From Methylobacterium sp. BTF04 (GTDB lineage: Bacteria; Pseudomonadota; Alphaproteobacteria; Rhizobiales; Beijerinckiaceae): a DNA stretch of 64,000 nt. Each line of letters opens with the position of its first letter. The first letter of the stretch is position 1. Where the stretch lies: positions 1 to 64,000 of the forward strand of contig NZ_JAAHTB010000012.1 of the NCBI RefSeq assembly GCF_010692745.1. The letters are read 5' to 3'. The position numbers were made by a program, and so were the translations under genes. The notes beneath the pieces were generated by a model. The model was given only the letters and a program-made list of their open reading frames with translations. It was not told the DNA's origin and did no database searches. Positions 37,088 through 48,980 of this stretch are shown here, piece after piece.

Positions 37088-37336
37088 TCAGGCTCTGCGG
37101 CGCCCGGCGACGAAGCCGACCCCGAGACCGAGTGCTGCACCGATGACGGCGAAGATGCCGATATGCTGCATCTGGCCGGTGGTGAGGGAGCCGCCACTTG
37201 CCCCTGCCGGCCGGTCGCCTTGCACTTCAAGGCTGAACGAACCGACCTTGATCTCGGCGGCCTCGGGCCGGGTGAGATACCCGGCGAGGCCACCGACCAC
37301 GAGGCCGACGAGGAGGAGACCGATCTTGGAGTTCAA
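37088..37336 (-). CDS. Small two-helix membrane protein within the atp operon
   Basis: 82 residues from a TTG at 37336, two bases past the atpD stop. Two predicted membrane helices (about residues 4-22, IGLLLVGLVVGGLAGYL, and 59-78, IGIFAVIGAALGLGVGFVAG) flank a periplasm-like or cytoplasmic middle, TRPEAAEIKVGSFSLEVQGDRPAGASGG, and the C-terminus is RRRA. Not one of the standard F1Fo subunits. Its position between atpD and atpC, codon use and spacing argue it is real and co-transcribed. I do not recognise a family. Confidence 0.72.
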   Translation of the reverse strand: MNSKIGLLLVGLVVGGLAGYLTRPEAAEIKVGSFSLEVQGDRPAGASGGSLTTGQMQHIGIFAVIGAALGLGVGFVAGRRRA

Positions 37337-37338
37337 GA

Positions 37339-39718
<2,380 letters not shown>

Positions 39719-39757
39719 GGGGTGACTTCCAGATCCATCCGCTGCGGCTCAAGACGC

Positions 39758-39779
39758 GGCGCCCGGCTCACCGGGCGCC
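39758..39779. promoter_or_regulatory. Intercistronic hairpin between atpA and atpG
   Basis: Perfect inverted repeat GGCGCCCGG / CCGGGCGCC (39758-39766 with 39771-39779) around a 4-base loop. No T run follows on either strand, so it is not a normal terminator; in the atp mRNA it may act as a processing or stability element. Confidence 0.6.
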
Positions 39780-39825
39780 TGCATTCGCTGACGTTCGATC
39801 GGCCTAGACGGACCGATCGTGCCTC

Positions 39826-41355
39826 TCAGGCCATCGACTTGGCGACGCCCTCGACGACGCCCTTCAGCGTCTTGGCGCTCTCGTCGGAGAGATCCTTCGA
39901 GTCGCGGATCTTGGTCAGCAGATCGGCGTGCTTGGTACGCAGGGTCGAGAGCAAGGCGTCCTCGAACGGACGGACCTTGGAAACCGGCAGAGCGTCGAGG
40001 TAGCCATTGACGCCGGCATAGATCACCGCGACCTGCTCTTCCATCTTCAGCGGCGAGAATTGCGGCTGCTTGAGGAGCTCGGTGAGGCGCGAACCGCGGT
40101 TCAGAAGCTTCTGGGTCGAGGCGTCGAGGTCCGAGCCGAACTGTGCAAACGCCGCCATCTCGCGGTACTGCGCCAGCTCACCCTTGATCTTGCCGGCGAC
40201 CTTCTTCATCGCCTTCGTCTGGGCCGAGGAGCCCACGCGCGAGACCGAGAGGCCGACGTTCACCGCCGGGCGGATGCCCTGATAGAACAGGTCGGTCTCG
40301 AGGAAGATCTGACCGTCGGTGATCGAGATCACGTTGGTGGGAATGTACGCCGAGACGTCGTTGGCCTGGGTTTCGATGACCGGAAGCGCGGTCAGCGAGC
40401 CGTTGCCGGCGGCGTCGCCCATCTTGGCGGCGCGCTCGAGCAGGCGCGAATGCAGATAGAACACGTCGCCCGGATAAGCTTCGCGGCCCGGCGGCCGGCG
40501 AAGCAGCAGCGACATCTGGCGGTAGGCCACCGCCTGCTTGGAGAGATCGTCATACACGATCACGGCGTGCATGCCGTTATCGCGGAAATACTCGCCCATG
40601 GCGCAGCCGGCGAAGGGGGCGATGAACTGCATCGGAGCGGCGTCCGAAGCGGTGGCAGCGATGACGATGGAGTATTCCAGGGCGCCGTTGTCCTCGAGGG
40701 ACTTCACGAACTGCGCGACGGTGGAGCGCTTCTGGCCGATGGCGACGTAGACGCAATAAAGCTTGGCGTTCTCGTCGGTGCCCGCATGGGCCGGCTTCTG
40801 GTTGAGGATCGTGTCGAGGGCGATGGCGGTCTTGCCGGTCTGGCGATCGCCGATGATCAGCTCGCGCTGGCCGCGACCGACCGGGATCAGCGCATCGATG
40901 GCCTTGAGGCCGGTGGCCATCGGCTCATGGACCGACTTGCGCGGGATGATGCCGGGGGCCTTCACGTCGACGCGGCGACGCTCGGTGGTGGCAATGGGGC
41001 CCTTGCCGTCGATGGGATTGCCGAGTGCGTCGACGACGCGTCCGAGAAGCGCCTTGCCGACCGGAACGTCCACGATGGCGCCCGTGCGCTTGACGGTCTG
41101 GCCTTCCTTGATGTCACGATCGGATCCGAAGATCACGATGCCGACGTTGTCCTGCTCGAGGTTGAGGGCCATGCCACGCACGCCCGACTCGAACTCGACC
41201 ATCTCGCCGGCCTGAACGCTGTCGAGGCCGTAGGCGCGGGCGATGCCGTCACCCACGGAGAGGACCTGGCCCACCTCGGTGACTTCGGCTTCCTGGCCAA
41301 AATTCTTGATCTGATCCTTCAGGATCGCGGAGATCTCGGCGGCGCGGATGTCCAT
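39826..41355 (-). CDS. atpA: ATP synthase F1 alpha subunit
   Basis: 509 residues. P-loop [28 protein letters not shown], the [31 protein letters not shown] block, and the conserved [18 protein letters not shown], all diagnostic. It holds the non-catalytic nucleotide sites of F1. Second gene of the operon, 69 bases after atpH. Confidence 0.98.
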   Translation of the reverse strand: MDIRAAEISAILKDQIKNFGQEAEVTEVGQVLSVGDGIARAYGLDSVQAGEMVEFESGVRGMALNLEQDNVGIVIFGSDRDIKEGQTVKRTGAIVDVPVGKALLGRVVDALGNPIDGKGPIATTERRRVDVKAPGIIPRKSVHEPMATGLKAIDALIPVGRGQRELIIGDRQTGKTAIALDTILNQKPAHAGTDENAKLYCVYVAIGQKRSTVAQFVKSLEDNGALEYSIVIAATASDAAPMQFIAPFAGCAMGEYFRDNGMHAVIVYDDLSKQAVAYRQMSLLLRRPPGREAYPGDVFYLHSRLLERAAKMGDAAGNGSLTALPVIETQANDVSAYIPTNVISITDGQIFLETDLFYQGIRPAVNVGLSVSRVGSSAQTKAMKKVAGKIKGELAQYREMAAFAQFGSDLDASTQKLLNRGSRLTELLKQPQFSPLKMEEQVAVIYAGVNGYLDALPVSKVRPFEDALLSTLRTKHADLLTKIRDSKDLSDESAKTLKGVVEGVAKSMA

Positions 41356-41424
41356 CGTCGGGCCTCTTGTCGTTTTAAGAATGAATGGGGTCTGGAACGG
41401 GAGCGGTCGAGCCTGACGAGGCCG

Positions 41425-41997
41425 TTACCGGGCTTCCCGCATCGCAAGGCGAATTCCGTTGAGCTTGGTCCGCAGGGACGCGTCGACCATGCGACTGCCG
41501 ATCTTCACAACGAGTCCGCCGATCAGGCTCGGGTCGATGCGCAGGTCGAGATCGATCTCGGCGCGGGCGACGTCGCGCAGGCTGGCCTTGATCTCTTCCA
41601 GGACTGCGTCGGACGGACGCTCGGCGACGCTCACCTCGGCGCGCACGATGCCCTTCGATTCGCGCACCAGAACCCGGAACGCGCGGATCATGTCGGGCAG
41701 CGCGAACAAGCGACGGTTCGCTGCCGCCAAGCGGATGAAATTGGCACCGAGACCGGACATCTCAGCCTTATCGAGGATGGCGCCGACGGCGGCTTCCTGC
41801 TCTGCGCCGGAGAAAACCGGGCTGCGCACGAGGCGGCGGAGATCGGCACTCTCCTTGAGCATCGCGTCGAACCGCTCGAGGCTCTGCGCAACGCCATCGA
41901 CATCGCGCTCGTCGCGCGCCAGCTCGAACAGAGCGGACGCGTAGCGTGCCGCTACGCCTGCAACCGGGGAACCCGCCTCGGAACCGTTCTGCGCCAC
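41425..41997 (-). CDS. atpH: ATP synthase delta subunit
   Basis: 190 residues from a GTG at 41997 (VAQNGSEAGSPVAG), which has AGAGAGAG six to seven bases upstream; a start at 42051 is less likely. Family motifs: VAARYASALFELARDE, and C-terminal IDPSLIGGLVVKIGSRMVDASLRTKLNGIRLAM. It ties F1 to the peripheral stalk. It is the first gene of the atpHAG-D-(small ORF)-C operon; Fo genes are not in the window, as usual in Rhizobiales where the operons are split. Confidence 0.95.
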   Translation of the reverse strand: MAQNGSEAGSPVAGVAARYASALFELARDERDVDGVAQSLERFDAMLKESADLRRLVRSPVFSGAEQEAAVGAILDKAEMSGLGANFIRLAAANRRLFALPDMIRAFRVLVRESKGIVRAEVSVAERPSDAVLEEIKASLRDVARAEIDLDLRIDPSLIGGLVVKIGSRMVDASLRTKLNGIRLAMREAR

Positions 41998-42264
41998 GCG
42001 CCGCTCTCTCTTTAAATCCGGCCTTAGGGTTCCGGCCTGGTCGCGCCTCATTCGGCGTGGGCTCTAAAACCGTCAGGATTGGGAACGTGCCGGTCTGCGC
42101 GAGTCATGAAAAACCCGCCCTTCCGGCGCGGCGAGGGCCTAGCATGCGTGTCCGGGGGGCGCAAGACGAAGAGGCCCGCGGCGAAGCTTTGCGCGACGCG
42201 GCGTGGAACGGTGCCAGATTCGGTGAGATCAAACGGTGGCGAAGGTGAGGCGCGGGAGCGCGCC

Positions 42265-42954
42265 TCAGCAGGCGATCCGATCACAGCGCCGCGAGGCGGC
42301 GATCATACGGGCAAGCGCCTTCGGGCCGGGGTGCCCCAGCAATCCGGTGTTGCCCAGCACGTAGGACGGCGTCGCGGTGAGCCCGAGATCGGCGGCCATT
42401 CGCATCTGCGCCTTGAGAGCGAGGCGGACCTCGTCGCTGTCTGCGATGGTTTCGAGTTCGGCCGCTGGAACCCCGAGCGTCGACGCTGCCTTCAGGGCGC
42501 CGAGTCCATCGATCTGGCCGGGTTTTGCCAACATTGTGCGATAGAGCGTCCAGGCCGCGGCAGAGCCGAGCTTGCGCTGAATCGCGAGTGCCACCTTCGC
42601 GGCCTGCGCCGATTGCGGCGACAGGATCGGGTTGTTGATAAGTCCGATCCGCAAGGCGGAATCGCTGCCCGCGAGCGACGCCATGTCGGCAGCGGCTTTC
42701 CGGCAATAGGGGCAGTTGTAGTCGAAAAACTCGTAGAGCGTGATCTCGGCTTCCGCCGGCCCGATATAGGTGACCCCGCGCAGAGCGGGAATCTCGCCGA
42801 CGATCTCGCCGGGCAGGCGGGTGTTGGCGATGGGCCGGCCTTCGTCGTTGTCGACCTTGAAGGCCTGGCCGTAGCCCTGGGCGAGCGCGGCGCCGCCCAT
42901 TCCAAAGGACGATGCCGCGGAAATCGCGAGGAAACGACGGCGGTCGATGCTCAT
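42265..42954 (-). CDS. DsbA-family periplasmic thiol oxidoreductase
   Basis: 229 residues from the ATG at 42954; an ATG at 42969 is possible. Signal peptide SIDRRRFLAISAASSFGMGGAALAQ has a twin-arginine motif (DRRRFLA), suggesting Tat export. Active site YNCPYCRKAA (CPYC), with the cis-Pro in TATPSYVLG. The strand ITLYEFFDYNC and insertion fit the DsbA/BdbD group that oxidises or isomerises disulfides in the periplasm. Two extra Cys at the very C-terminus (RRCDRIAC) are unusual. Stands alone upstream of the ATP synthase genes. Confidence 0.9.
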   Translation of the reverse strand: MSIDRRRFLAISAASSFGMGGAALAQGYGQAFKVDNDEGRPIANTRLPGEIVGEIPALRGVTYIGPAEAEITLYEFFDYNCPYCRKAAADMASLAGSDSALRIGLINNPILSPQSAQAAKVALAIQRKLGSAAAWTLYRTMLAKPGQIDGLGALKAASTLGVPAAELETIADSDEVRLALKAQMRMAADLGLTATPSYVLGNTGLLGHPGPKALARMIAASRRCDRIAC

Positions 42955-43020
42955 GGGGCGGCCTGACAAACGATGGGGAACGGGGCGGGTTCTAGACCCG
43001 CCGGCTCCGTCAAGCCAGCC

Positions 43021-43647
43021 TCACCGCATCGCGCCGGGGCGATCGCCGACGGCCCAGGCCAGAGCCTGCTCCAGACGGTCGTTCCCCCAGAACAATTCGC
43101 CGTCGCTGGTCAGAAAGGTCGGTGCACCGAAGATGCCGCGCGAGCGCGCCTCCTCGCCGTTGACGCGCAGGCGTCCCTTGTTCGTTTCGGCCGCCGCCTG
43201 CTTGAGGATGATCGTCCCATCGAGACCGAGCCCGTCCAAGAGCGCTACCACCGCAGGCGGCTCGGCGATGGACTGCCCGCGCCCGAACTCAGCCTCGTAG
43301 ACCGCTTTCGAGAACGGCACGAGCCAGTCGTGATCCATTCCGTAAGTGGCCGCACGGGTGGCGCTGAGGCTGTTTTGCGGGAACGGATCGGGCCGCTTCG
43401 GAGGCTCGAGCCCGAGGCGGGCGGCCTCGCGCTCCAGGTCGCGCCACATGTGTCGGCCCTTAGCCGGATAGAGATTGAATGGCGACGAATTCCAGCCCTG
43501 GGCGGCGAAGATCGGACCGACGAGGAACGGACGCCACCGAATCTCAACGTCCGCATCGGCCGCCAGCGACTCGATCCGCATGGCGGAGAGGTAGGAATAG
43601 GTGGAGGCGAACTCGTACCAGAATTCGAGGGTCGGCCGGCGCGGCAT
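43021..43647 (-). CDS. 2-hydroxychromene-2-carboxylate isomerase family protein (DsbA fold)
   Basis: 208 residues from the ATG at 43647, with GGAG upstream. Recognised from LEFWYEFASTYSYLSAMRIE at the N-terminus (Ser in place of the DsbA Cys), VEIRWRPFLVGPIFAAQGW, NSLSATRAATYG and FGAPTFLTSDGELFWGNDRLEQAL. This kappa-class-GST-like group catalyses glutathione-dependent isomerisation in aromatic breakdown; the actual substrate here is unknown. Divergent from argG, with a 200-base gap. The frame stays open upstream, antisense to argG, which is a shadow. Confidence 0.9.
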   Translation of the reverse strand: MPRRPTLEFWYEFASTYSYLSAMRIESLAADADVEIRWRPFLVGPIFAAQGWNSSPFNLYPAKGRHMWRDLEREAARLGLEPPKRPDPFPQNSLSATRAATYGMDHDWLVPFSKAVYEAEFGRGQSIAEPPAVVALLDGLGLDGTIILKQAAAETNKGRLRVNGEEARSRGIFGAPTFLTSDGELFWGNDRLEQALAWAVGDRPGAMR

Positions 43648-43851
43648 ACGTCGAAACTCCGGGATTATGAGTAGGGGCAAGCTTCGCCCTTGGCGATGGT
43701 TCCGGCAAGACCGCCTGCTCTGGCAAGACCGCCTGTTGCCGCGTCCACCCGGTTCGAACGCGCCCGCGGCATGCCGGTTGCACCGATCGGCGCTCCGCTG
43801 GTAAGCCGCGATCGACCCCGCGCCCATGCCGCTCCAACGTAAGCGAGACCG

Positions 43852-45093
43852 ATGACCGACGCGAACCCGAAGCCCGTCACCAAGGTCGTCCTCGCCTATT
43901 CGGGCGGCCTCGACACCTCGATCATCCTGAAGTGGCTGCAGACCACCTATGGCTGCGAGGTCATCACCTTCACGGCCGATCTCGGCCAGGGCGAGGAACT
44001 GGAGCCCGCCCGCAAGAAGGCTGAGCTCCTCGGCATCAAACCCGAGAACATCTTTATCGAGGATCTGCGCGAGGAATTCGTGCGGGACTACGTTTTCCCG
44101 ATGTTCCGCGCCAATGCCGTCTACGAAGGCGTCTATCTCCTCGGCACCTCCATCGCCCGGCCGCTCATCGCCAAGAAGCAGATCGAGATTGCGGAACGGC
44201 TTGGCGCCGATGCCGTCTGTCACGGCGCAACCGGCAAGGGCAACGACCAGGTCCGTTTCGAGCTCGGCTACTACGCGCTCAAGCCCGACGTCACCGTCAT
44301 TGCCCCGTGGCGCGAATGGGACCTGAAGAGCCGCGAGCAGCTCATCGCCTTCGCCGAGCAGCACCAAATCCCGATTTCCAAGGACAAGCGCGGCGAGAGC
44401 CCGTTCTCGGTGGACGCCAACCTCCTCCATGCGTCCTCGGAGGGCAAAGTTCTGGAAGACCCGGCCGACGAGGTCCCGGACTATGTCTATTCCCGGACGC
44501 TCTCGCCGGAAGAGGCGCCGGACACCCCGACCATCGTCACCATCGGCTTCGAGAAGGGCGACGCGGTGTCCATCGACGGGGTTGCGATGTCGCCGGCGAC
44601 GTTGTTGGCCAAACTCAACGAGCTCGGCCACGACAACGGCATCGGCCGGCTCGATCTGGTCGAGAACCGCTTCGTCGGCATGAAGAGCCGCGGCATGTAC
44701 GAGACACCCGGCGGCACGATCCTGTTACCCGCCCATCGCGCCATCGAGTCGATCACCCTCGACCGGGGTGCGGCGCATCTCAAGGATCAGATCATGCCGC
44801 AATACGCGGAGCTGATCTACAACGGCTTCTGGTTCAGCCCGGAGCGAGAGATGCTCCAGGCCCTCATCGACAAGAGCCAGGAGATGGTCACCGGCGAGGT
44901 GCGGCTGAAGCTCTACAAGGGCGGCATCCACGTCATCGGCCGCACGAGCCCGTACTCGCTCTACGACCAGGACCTCGTCACCTTCGAGGAAGGCGCGGTG
45001 GCCTACGACCATCGCGATGCGGCGGGCTTCATCAAGCTCAACGCGTTGCGGCTGCGGACCCTGGCGCAGCGGAAGAAGAAGCTGGGAGCGTAA
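43852..45093 (+). CDS. argG: Argininosuccinate synthase
   Basis: 413 residues. ATP pyrophosphatase loop [18 protein letters not shown], then the citrulline/aspartate-binding [65 protein letters not shown] and STARPHGFW-type [17 protein letters not shown]. Joins citrulline and aspartate in arginine synthesis. Normal length. A stem-loop follows. Confidence 0.98.
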   Translation: MTDANPKPVTKVVLAYSGGLDTSIILKWLQTTYGCEVITFTADLGQGEELEPARKKAELLGIKPENIFIEDLREEFVRDYVFPMFRANAVYEGVYLLGTSIARPLIAKKQIEIAERLGADAVCHGATGKGNDQVRFELGYYALKPDVTVIAPWREWDLKSREQLIAFAEQHQIPISKDKRGESPFSVDANLLHASSEGKVLEDPADEVPDYVYSRTLSPEEAPDTPTIVTIGFEKGDAVSIDGVAMSPATLLAKLNELGHDNGIGRLDLVENRFVGMKSRGMYETPGGTILLPAHRAIESITLDRGAAHLKDQIMPQYAELIYNGFWFSPEREMLQALIDKSQEMVTGEVRLKLYKGGIHVIGRTSPYSLYDQDLVTFEEGAVAYDHRDAAGFIKLNALRLRTLAQRKKKLGA

Positions 45094-45108
45094 GTCTCAT
45101 CACTGAGC

Positions 45109-45132
45109 CCCTCTCCCCAATATGGGAGAGGG
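45109..45132 (+). terminator. Stem-loop after argG
   Basis: CCCTCTCCC (45109-45117) pairs with GGGAGAGGG (45124-45132), six-base loop, 15 bases past the argG stop. No T run follows, so it may be a repeat-derived hairpin rather than a full intrinsic terminator. Confidence 0.5.
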
Positions 45133-45244
45133 TCGCCCTTGCGATAGGGTCAGGGAACGAGAGCGTCATATCCGGAAAGGTTGACCGTTTTCTGGTCGTC
45201 CTGTCCGTTTCCGTCGGAAAATTGGGAGGGATTCGAGCCTGGAG

Positions 45245-45814
45245 TTACTCCGCAATCCAGGCGTCCCCAGATTGTGAAAACATCCCCGGCCCGAGATCGG
45301 CATACCGCAGGAAGATCTGCAGAGCCGGCTGCATCTCGTGGTGCAAGGTTGGTGTTTCGGTGGCACCACCATACGGATGAGCGATATCGATCGCCGGGAT
45401 GTCGCGGGCGGCATCCCACACCACCTGGAGTGACTGGACGAGTGCGATATGCTCCGCGGTCACGTCGAAGGTGACGTGCTCGGGCGTCTCGCCGGTGGTC
45501 TCGTCGCGAAACACGTCGCCGACATCTGTGGAATCGAGCTTGGCCAGCGTGTTGTGATAGGCGTACCGCCCCGGCTTCAGCACGGCATTCGCCAAGAACG
45601 CGGCCAGCCCGTCGCCGAGGGCGCGATGCTCCTCGTCGGCGCCGTCATCGTCGCCTGTGACATTGAAGATATCGCCATCGCGGTCGGTGCTGCCGTAGGG
45701 CGCGTCCGGGTGGACGATGGGGGCGCCGTTCCCCTCTCGGTTCCAGGCGATCACCATCCGGCGGATCAGCGCGATGCGCTCGAGGGTGAGTTCGAAAGTC
45801 GCTGAGTTGGCCAA
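45245..45814 (-). CDS. Hypothetical protein made of two related repeats
   Basis: About 189 residues if it begins at the TTG at 45814 (LANSATFELTLERIAL); AAGG lies 11 bases upstream. The open frame extends further but then overlaps mtgA. Two internal repeats: FELTLERIALIRRMVIAWN...HPDAPYGSTD in the first half and FDVTAEHIALVQSLQVVWD...IAHPYGGATE in the second, each followed by a helix (ALGDGLAAFLAN / EMQPALQIFLRY). Acidic, no signal peptide. I do not recognise a family. It is convergent with argG and 80 bases downstream of mtgA. Confidence 0.7.
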   Translation of the reverse strand: MANSATFELTLERIALIRRMVIAWNREGNGAPIVHPDAPYGSTDRDGDIFNVTGDDDGADEEHRALGDGLAAFLANAVLKPGRYAYHNTLAKLDSTDVGDVFRDETTGETPEHVTFDVTAEHIALVQSLQVVWDAARDIPAIDIAHPYGGATETPTLHHEMQPALQIFLRYADLGPGMFSQSGDAWIAE

Positions 45815-45894
45815 GTCGTGGTCGCCTTCGTAGTGCCTGTCCGGGGTTTTTCGAACGGCTCTATGGCACGAGTCGACGGGATGCGACACGCTCC

Positions 45895-46698
45895 TCAGCG
45901 TAAGCAGCCCATCAGGCCGGTGACGCCATTCGTCCGCGCCTGGATTCGTCCGGCGGCAGCGCGCACGCCTCGCGAGGGCAAGGCGGGGTTGCGCTGGATC
46001 GGGTTCGGCAGAACGGCAGCGAGCAGGGCCGCCTCGCCGCGCGTCAGGTCGCGAGCGGATTTGCCGAACCAGCGGCGTGCGGCGGCCTCGGCCCCGAACA
46101 CCCCATCCCCCCACTCGGCGACGTTCAGATAAATTTCCATCATCCGGCGCTTGCCCCAGAGCGCATCGGCGACGAGGGCCAGGGGAATTTCCAAGGCCTT
46201 GCGGATGAACGAGCGGCCGGGCCACAGGAAGACGTTCTTCACCGTCTGCATCGAGATCGTCGAAGCGCCGCGGCTCGGCCCTTCGTCATCGTCGACGACA
46301 TCGCGCAGCGCGCTCCAATCGACCCCGTTGTGCAGGCAATAGCGCTGATCCTCGGAGGCGATCACCGCCTGGACGAGGTGGGGCGAGATCGCCGACAGAC
46401 CGACCGGATCCCGCTCCACGGGCCGCAGCGTCAACCATCGTCCGAGCATCAGGGTTGAGGGCGGGGTCAGCGCGCTATAGACGAGCGCAAGAACCAGCAT
46501 GAAGGCAAGTGCGATGACGGGCAGGAGCATGACGAGGCCGACGATCCGGCGCGCACCCCACCCACGTCGCCGCTCGGCCCTTCGCGGCACAGTTGCCTGT
46601 CGCCCGGAGAGCTGCTTGCCCGAGACTTGTCGCAACGGCCGCTCAGCGCTCTCGTCCCTGTCCTGAATTCGAACCTCCCCCGCCCTCGACACGATCAT
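45895..46698 (-). CDS. mtgA: Monofunctional biosynthetic peptidoglycan transglycosylase
   Basis: About 267 residues from the ATG at 46698; a GTG at 46713 or later starts such as VPRRAERRRGWG are possible. A basic N-terminus, a membrane anchor (IVGLVMLLPVIALAFMLVLALVYSAL), then GT51 motifs: VQAVIASEDQRYCLHNGVDWSAL (catalytic Glu), GASTISMQTVKNVFLWPGRSFIRKALE, KRRMMEIYLNVAEWGDGVFGAEAAARRWFGK, and GEAALLAAVLPNP. It polymerises glycan strands from lipid II at the inner membrane. Its start lies only about 20 bases from that of the divergent polyprenyl synthase. Confidence 0.93.
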   Translation of the reverse strand: MIVSRAGEVRIQDRDESAERPLRQVSGKQLSGRQATVPRRAERRRGWGARRIVGLVMLLPVIALAFMLVLALVYSALTPPSTLMLGRWLTLRPVERDPVGLSAISPHLVQAVIASEDQRYCLHNGVDWSALRDVVDDDEGPSRGASTISMQTVKNVFLWPGRSFIRKALEIPLALVADALWGKRRMMEIYLNVAEWGDGVFGAEAAARRWFGKSARDLTRGEAALLAAVLPNPIQRNPALPSRGVRAAAGRIQARTNGVTGLMGCLR

Positions 46699-46719
46699 CT
46701 TCCGAAGGCCCACCCGACG

Positions 46720-47682
46720 ATGACTTCAACGCAAGGATCACACGCTTCGGTCAAGGCGGATGCCTCAGGCGATGCGTTTTCCCACAGGCTTGGTGCGGTA
46801 GCCGACACGGTGGAGGCCTATCTGGCCGACCGGCTCACTCCCGAGACGCAGGCGGGCGAGATCACGCGGCCGGTCCGCCTGATGGAGGCGATGCGCCATG
46901 CCGTGCTCGGCGGCGGCAAGCGTCTGCGCCCGTTCCTCGCCATCGAGACGGCACGGATGCTCGGCGGCGCGGAAGCCGGGGCGCTCGCCGCCGGCGCGGC
47001 GATCGAGTTGGTGCATTGCTACTCGCTGGTCCACGACGACATGCCGGCCATGGACGACGACGACCTGCGTCGGGGCAAGCCCACCGTGCACAAGGCCTAT
47101 GACGAGGCCACGGCGATCCTGGTCGGCGACGCGCTCCAGACCCTCGCCTTCGAGCTCCTGGCCGATTCGACCTGGCAGCCGGACCCGTCCGTCCGGGCCG
47201 ACCTCGTCCTCGGCCTCGCCAAGGCCTCAGGCCTCGGCGGCATGGTCGGCGGGCAGCTCCTCGATCTCGGTGCGGAGGGGCGGTTCGGCCCGGTCTCCCT
47301 CGACGTCGACGACACGCTCCAGCTGCAGGCGATGAAGACCGGCGCGATCCTGGCGTTCTCGGTGGAGGCCGGCGCCATCGTCGGCGGTGCGAGCGCCGAC
47401 CAGCGCAAGGCGCTGCTGCGCTACGGCCACGCGCTGGGACAAGCCTTCCAGATCGCCGACGACATCCTCGACCGCGAGGCGTCTTCGGAGGCCATGGGCA
47501 AGGCCACCGGCAAGGACAAGGACGCCGGCAAGGCCACCCTCGTCGACCGTCTCGGTCTCGATGGGGCCCGCGCCGAGTGTGACCGGTTGGTGGGCGTGTG
47601 TGACGAGGCGGTGTCTTCCTGGGGTGCCAAGGCCGAGATTCTGCGCGAGGCCGCACGGTTCACAGTGGCGCGTAAGGTCTGA
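46720..47682 (+). CDS. Polyprenyl (farnesyl-type) diphosphate synthase
   Basis: 320 residues from the ATG at 46720, with GAAGG eleven bases upstream. First Asp-rich motif [19 protein letters not shown] (DDxxxxD form) and second [32 protein letters not shown], with GGGKRLRP before. The DDMPxMDxDxLRR spacing is that of bacterial FPP/GPP synthases (IspA), which link isopentenyl units to farnesyl diphosphate; chain length is not certain from sequence, so no symbol is given. Forms a unit with leuB only by proximity. Confidence 0.92.
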   Translation: MTSTQGSHASVKADASGDAFSHRLGAVADTVEAYLADRLTPETQAGEITRPVRLMEAMRHAVLGGGKRLRPFLAIETARMLGGAEAGALAAGAAIELVHCYSLVHDDMPAMDDDDLRRGKPTVHKAYDEATAILVGDALQTLAFELLADSTWQPDPSVRADLVLGLAKASGLGGMVGGQLLDLGAEGRFGPVSLDVDDTLQLQAMKTGAILAFSVEAGAIVGGASADQRKALLRYGHALGQAFQIADDILDREASSEAMGKATGKDKDAGKATLVDRLGLDGARAECDRLVGVCDEAVSSWGAKAEILREAARFTVARKV

Positions 47683-47785
47683 GACGTCTTCCCCGCCTCT
47701 GTCGCGGAGGGGCGAAGCTCAATATCGATGGCGCGGCGTGATAAACAGTGTCCGCTCGGACGCGAAACCTAAACGAGTTGATCCC

Positions 47786-48895
47786 ATGACCACCTATAAG
47801 CTTCTCCTCCTGCCCGGCGACGGAATCGGCCCCGAGGTGATGGTTCAGGTCGAGAAGGTGATCGGCGCGCTCGCGGAAGCCGGTCTCGCGCATTTCGAGA
47901 CCGAGCACGACCTCGTCGGCGGCTGTGCCATCGATGCGCACGGTGTGCCGCTCACCGATGCGGCCCTGGCGCGGGCGGATGCCGCGGACGCGATCCTGCT
48001 CGGGGCGGTCGGCGGCCCGAAATGGGCGGACGTCGCTTACGAGATCCGTCCCGAGGCCGGGCTGCTGCGCCTGCGTAAGGATCTGGGACTGTTCGCGAAT
48101 CTGCGCCCGGCGATCTGCTACCCGGCGCTTGCCGACGCCTCGGCCCTCAAGCGCGAACTGGTCGAGGGTCTCGACATCATGATCGTGCGCGAGCTCACCG
48201 GCGGCGTCTATTTCGGCGAGCCCAAGGAGATCACCACCCTGCCCGACGGCACCAAGCGCGCCGTGGACACCCAGGTGTACACCACCGGGGAGATCGAGCG
48301 GATCGCCCATGTGGCCTTCGATCTCGCGCGCAAACGTTCGGGCCGGGTCGCCTCGGCCGAAAAGCACAACGTCATGAAGTCCGGGGTGCTGTGGAAGGAA
48401 GTGGTCACGGACGTCCACGCCGCGCATTACAGCGATGTCGCTCTCGAACACGTGCTCGCCGACAATTGCGCGATGCAGCTGGTCCGCCGCCCCAAGCAAT
48501 TCGACGTGCTGGTGACCGACAACCTGTTCGGCGATGTGCTGTCCGACGTGGCCGCGATGCTCACCGGCTCTCTCGGAATGCTGCCTTCGGCATCACTCGG
48601 CGCGGTTGATGCGAAGGGTTCGCGCAAGGCGCTCTACGAGCCGGTGCACGGCTCGGCCCCCGATATCGCCGGTAAGGGCTATGCCAACCCCATCGCGATG
48701 ATCGGCTCTCTGGCGATGTGCCTACGGTATTCGTTCGGGCTCGGTGACGCTGCCGATCTCGTCGATTCCGCGATCACCCGCACCTTGGCCGCCGGCATTC
48801 GGACCCGAGACATCGCTTCCGACGGCATGGAGGTGATCAGCACCGATGCCATGGGCGATGCCATCGTGCGCGAACTCGAACAGGCCACCGCCTGA
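47786..48895 (+). CDS. leuB: 3-isopropylmalate dehydrogenase
   Basis: 369 residues from the ATG at 47786. [53 protein letters not shown] (substrate-specific region), [56 protein letters not shown] (metal Asp residues) and [21 protein letters not shown]. Catalyses the oxidative decarboxylation step of leucine synthesis. A hairpin at 48937-48958 follows. Confidence 0.98.
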   Translation: MTTYKLLLLPGDGIGPEVMVQVEKVIGALAEAGLAHFETEHDLVGGCAIDAHGVPLTDAALARADAADAILLGAVGGPKWADVAYEIRPEAGLLRLRKDLGLFANLRPAICYPALADASALKRELVEGLDIMIVRELTGGVYFGEPKEITTLPDGTKRAVDTQVYTTGEIERIAHVAFDLARKRSGRVASAEKHNVMKSGVLWKEVVTDVHAAHYSDVALEHVLADNCAMQLVRRPKQFDVLVTDNLFGDVLSDVAAMLTGSLGMLPSASLGAVDAKGSRKALYEPVHGSAPDIAGKGYANPIAMIGSLAMCLRYSFGLGDAADLVDSAITRTLAAGIRTRDIASDGMEVISTDAMGDAIVRELEQATA

Positions 48896-48936
48896 GCCAC
48901 CGCGGCGATGCAACAGTGACGCAAGACTGAAACGAA

Positions 48937-48958
48937 AACGGGCCCCGAAGGGCCCGTT
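48937..48958. terminator. Shared hairpin between leuB and the convergent small gene
   Basis: AACGGGCCC (48937-48945) pairs with GGGCCCGTT (48950-48958), CGAA loop. Reading on the minus strand it runs into TTTTCG. It lies 42 bases past leuB and 23 past the convergent gene, so it can end both transcripts. Confidence 0.8.
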
Positions 48959-48980
48959 CCGCTGCAGATCACTGGGTTGA

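Noticed and set aside
39928..42015. Long open frame on the plus strand across atpA and atpH
   Set aside because: Antisense shadow of two highly conserved genes in GC-rich DNA; its protein is low-complexity Asp/Gly/His/Arg with no fold.
43648..44631. N-terminal extension of the isomerase-family protein across argG
   Set aside because: The frame stays open only because it is antisense to argG; the family start MPRRPTLEFWYEF with a GGAG ribosome site is at 43647.
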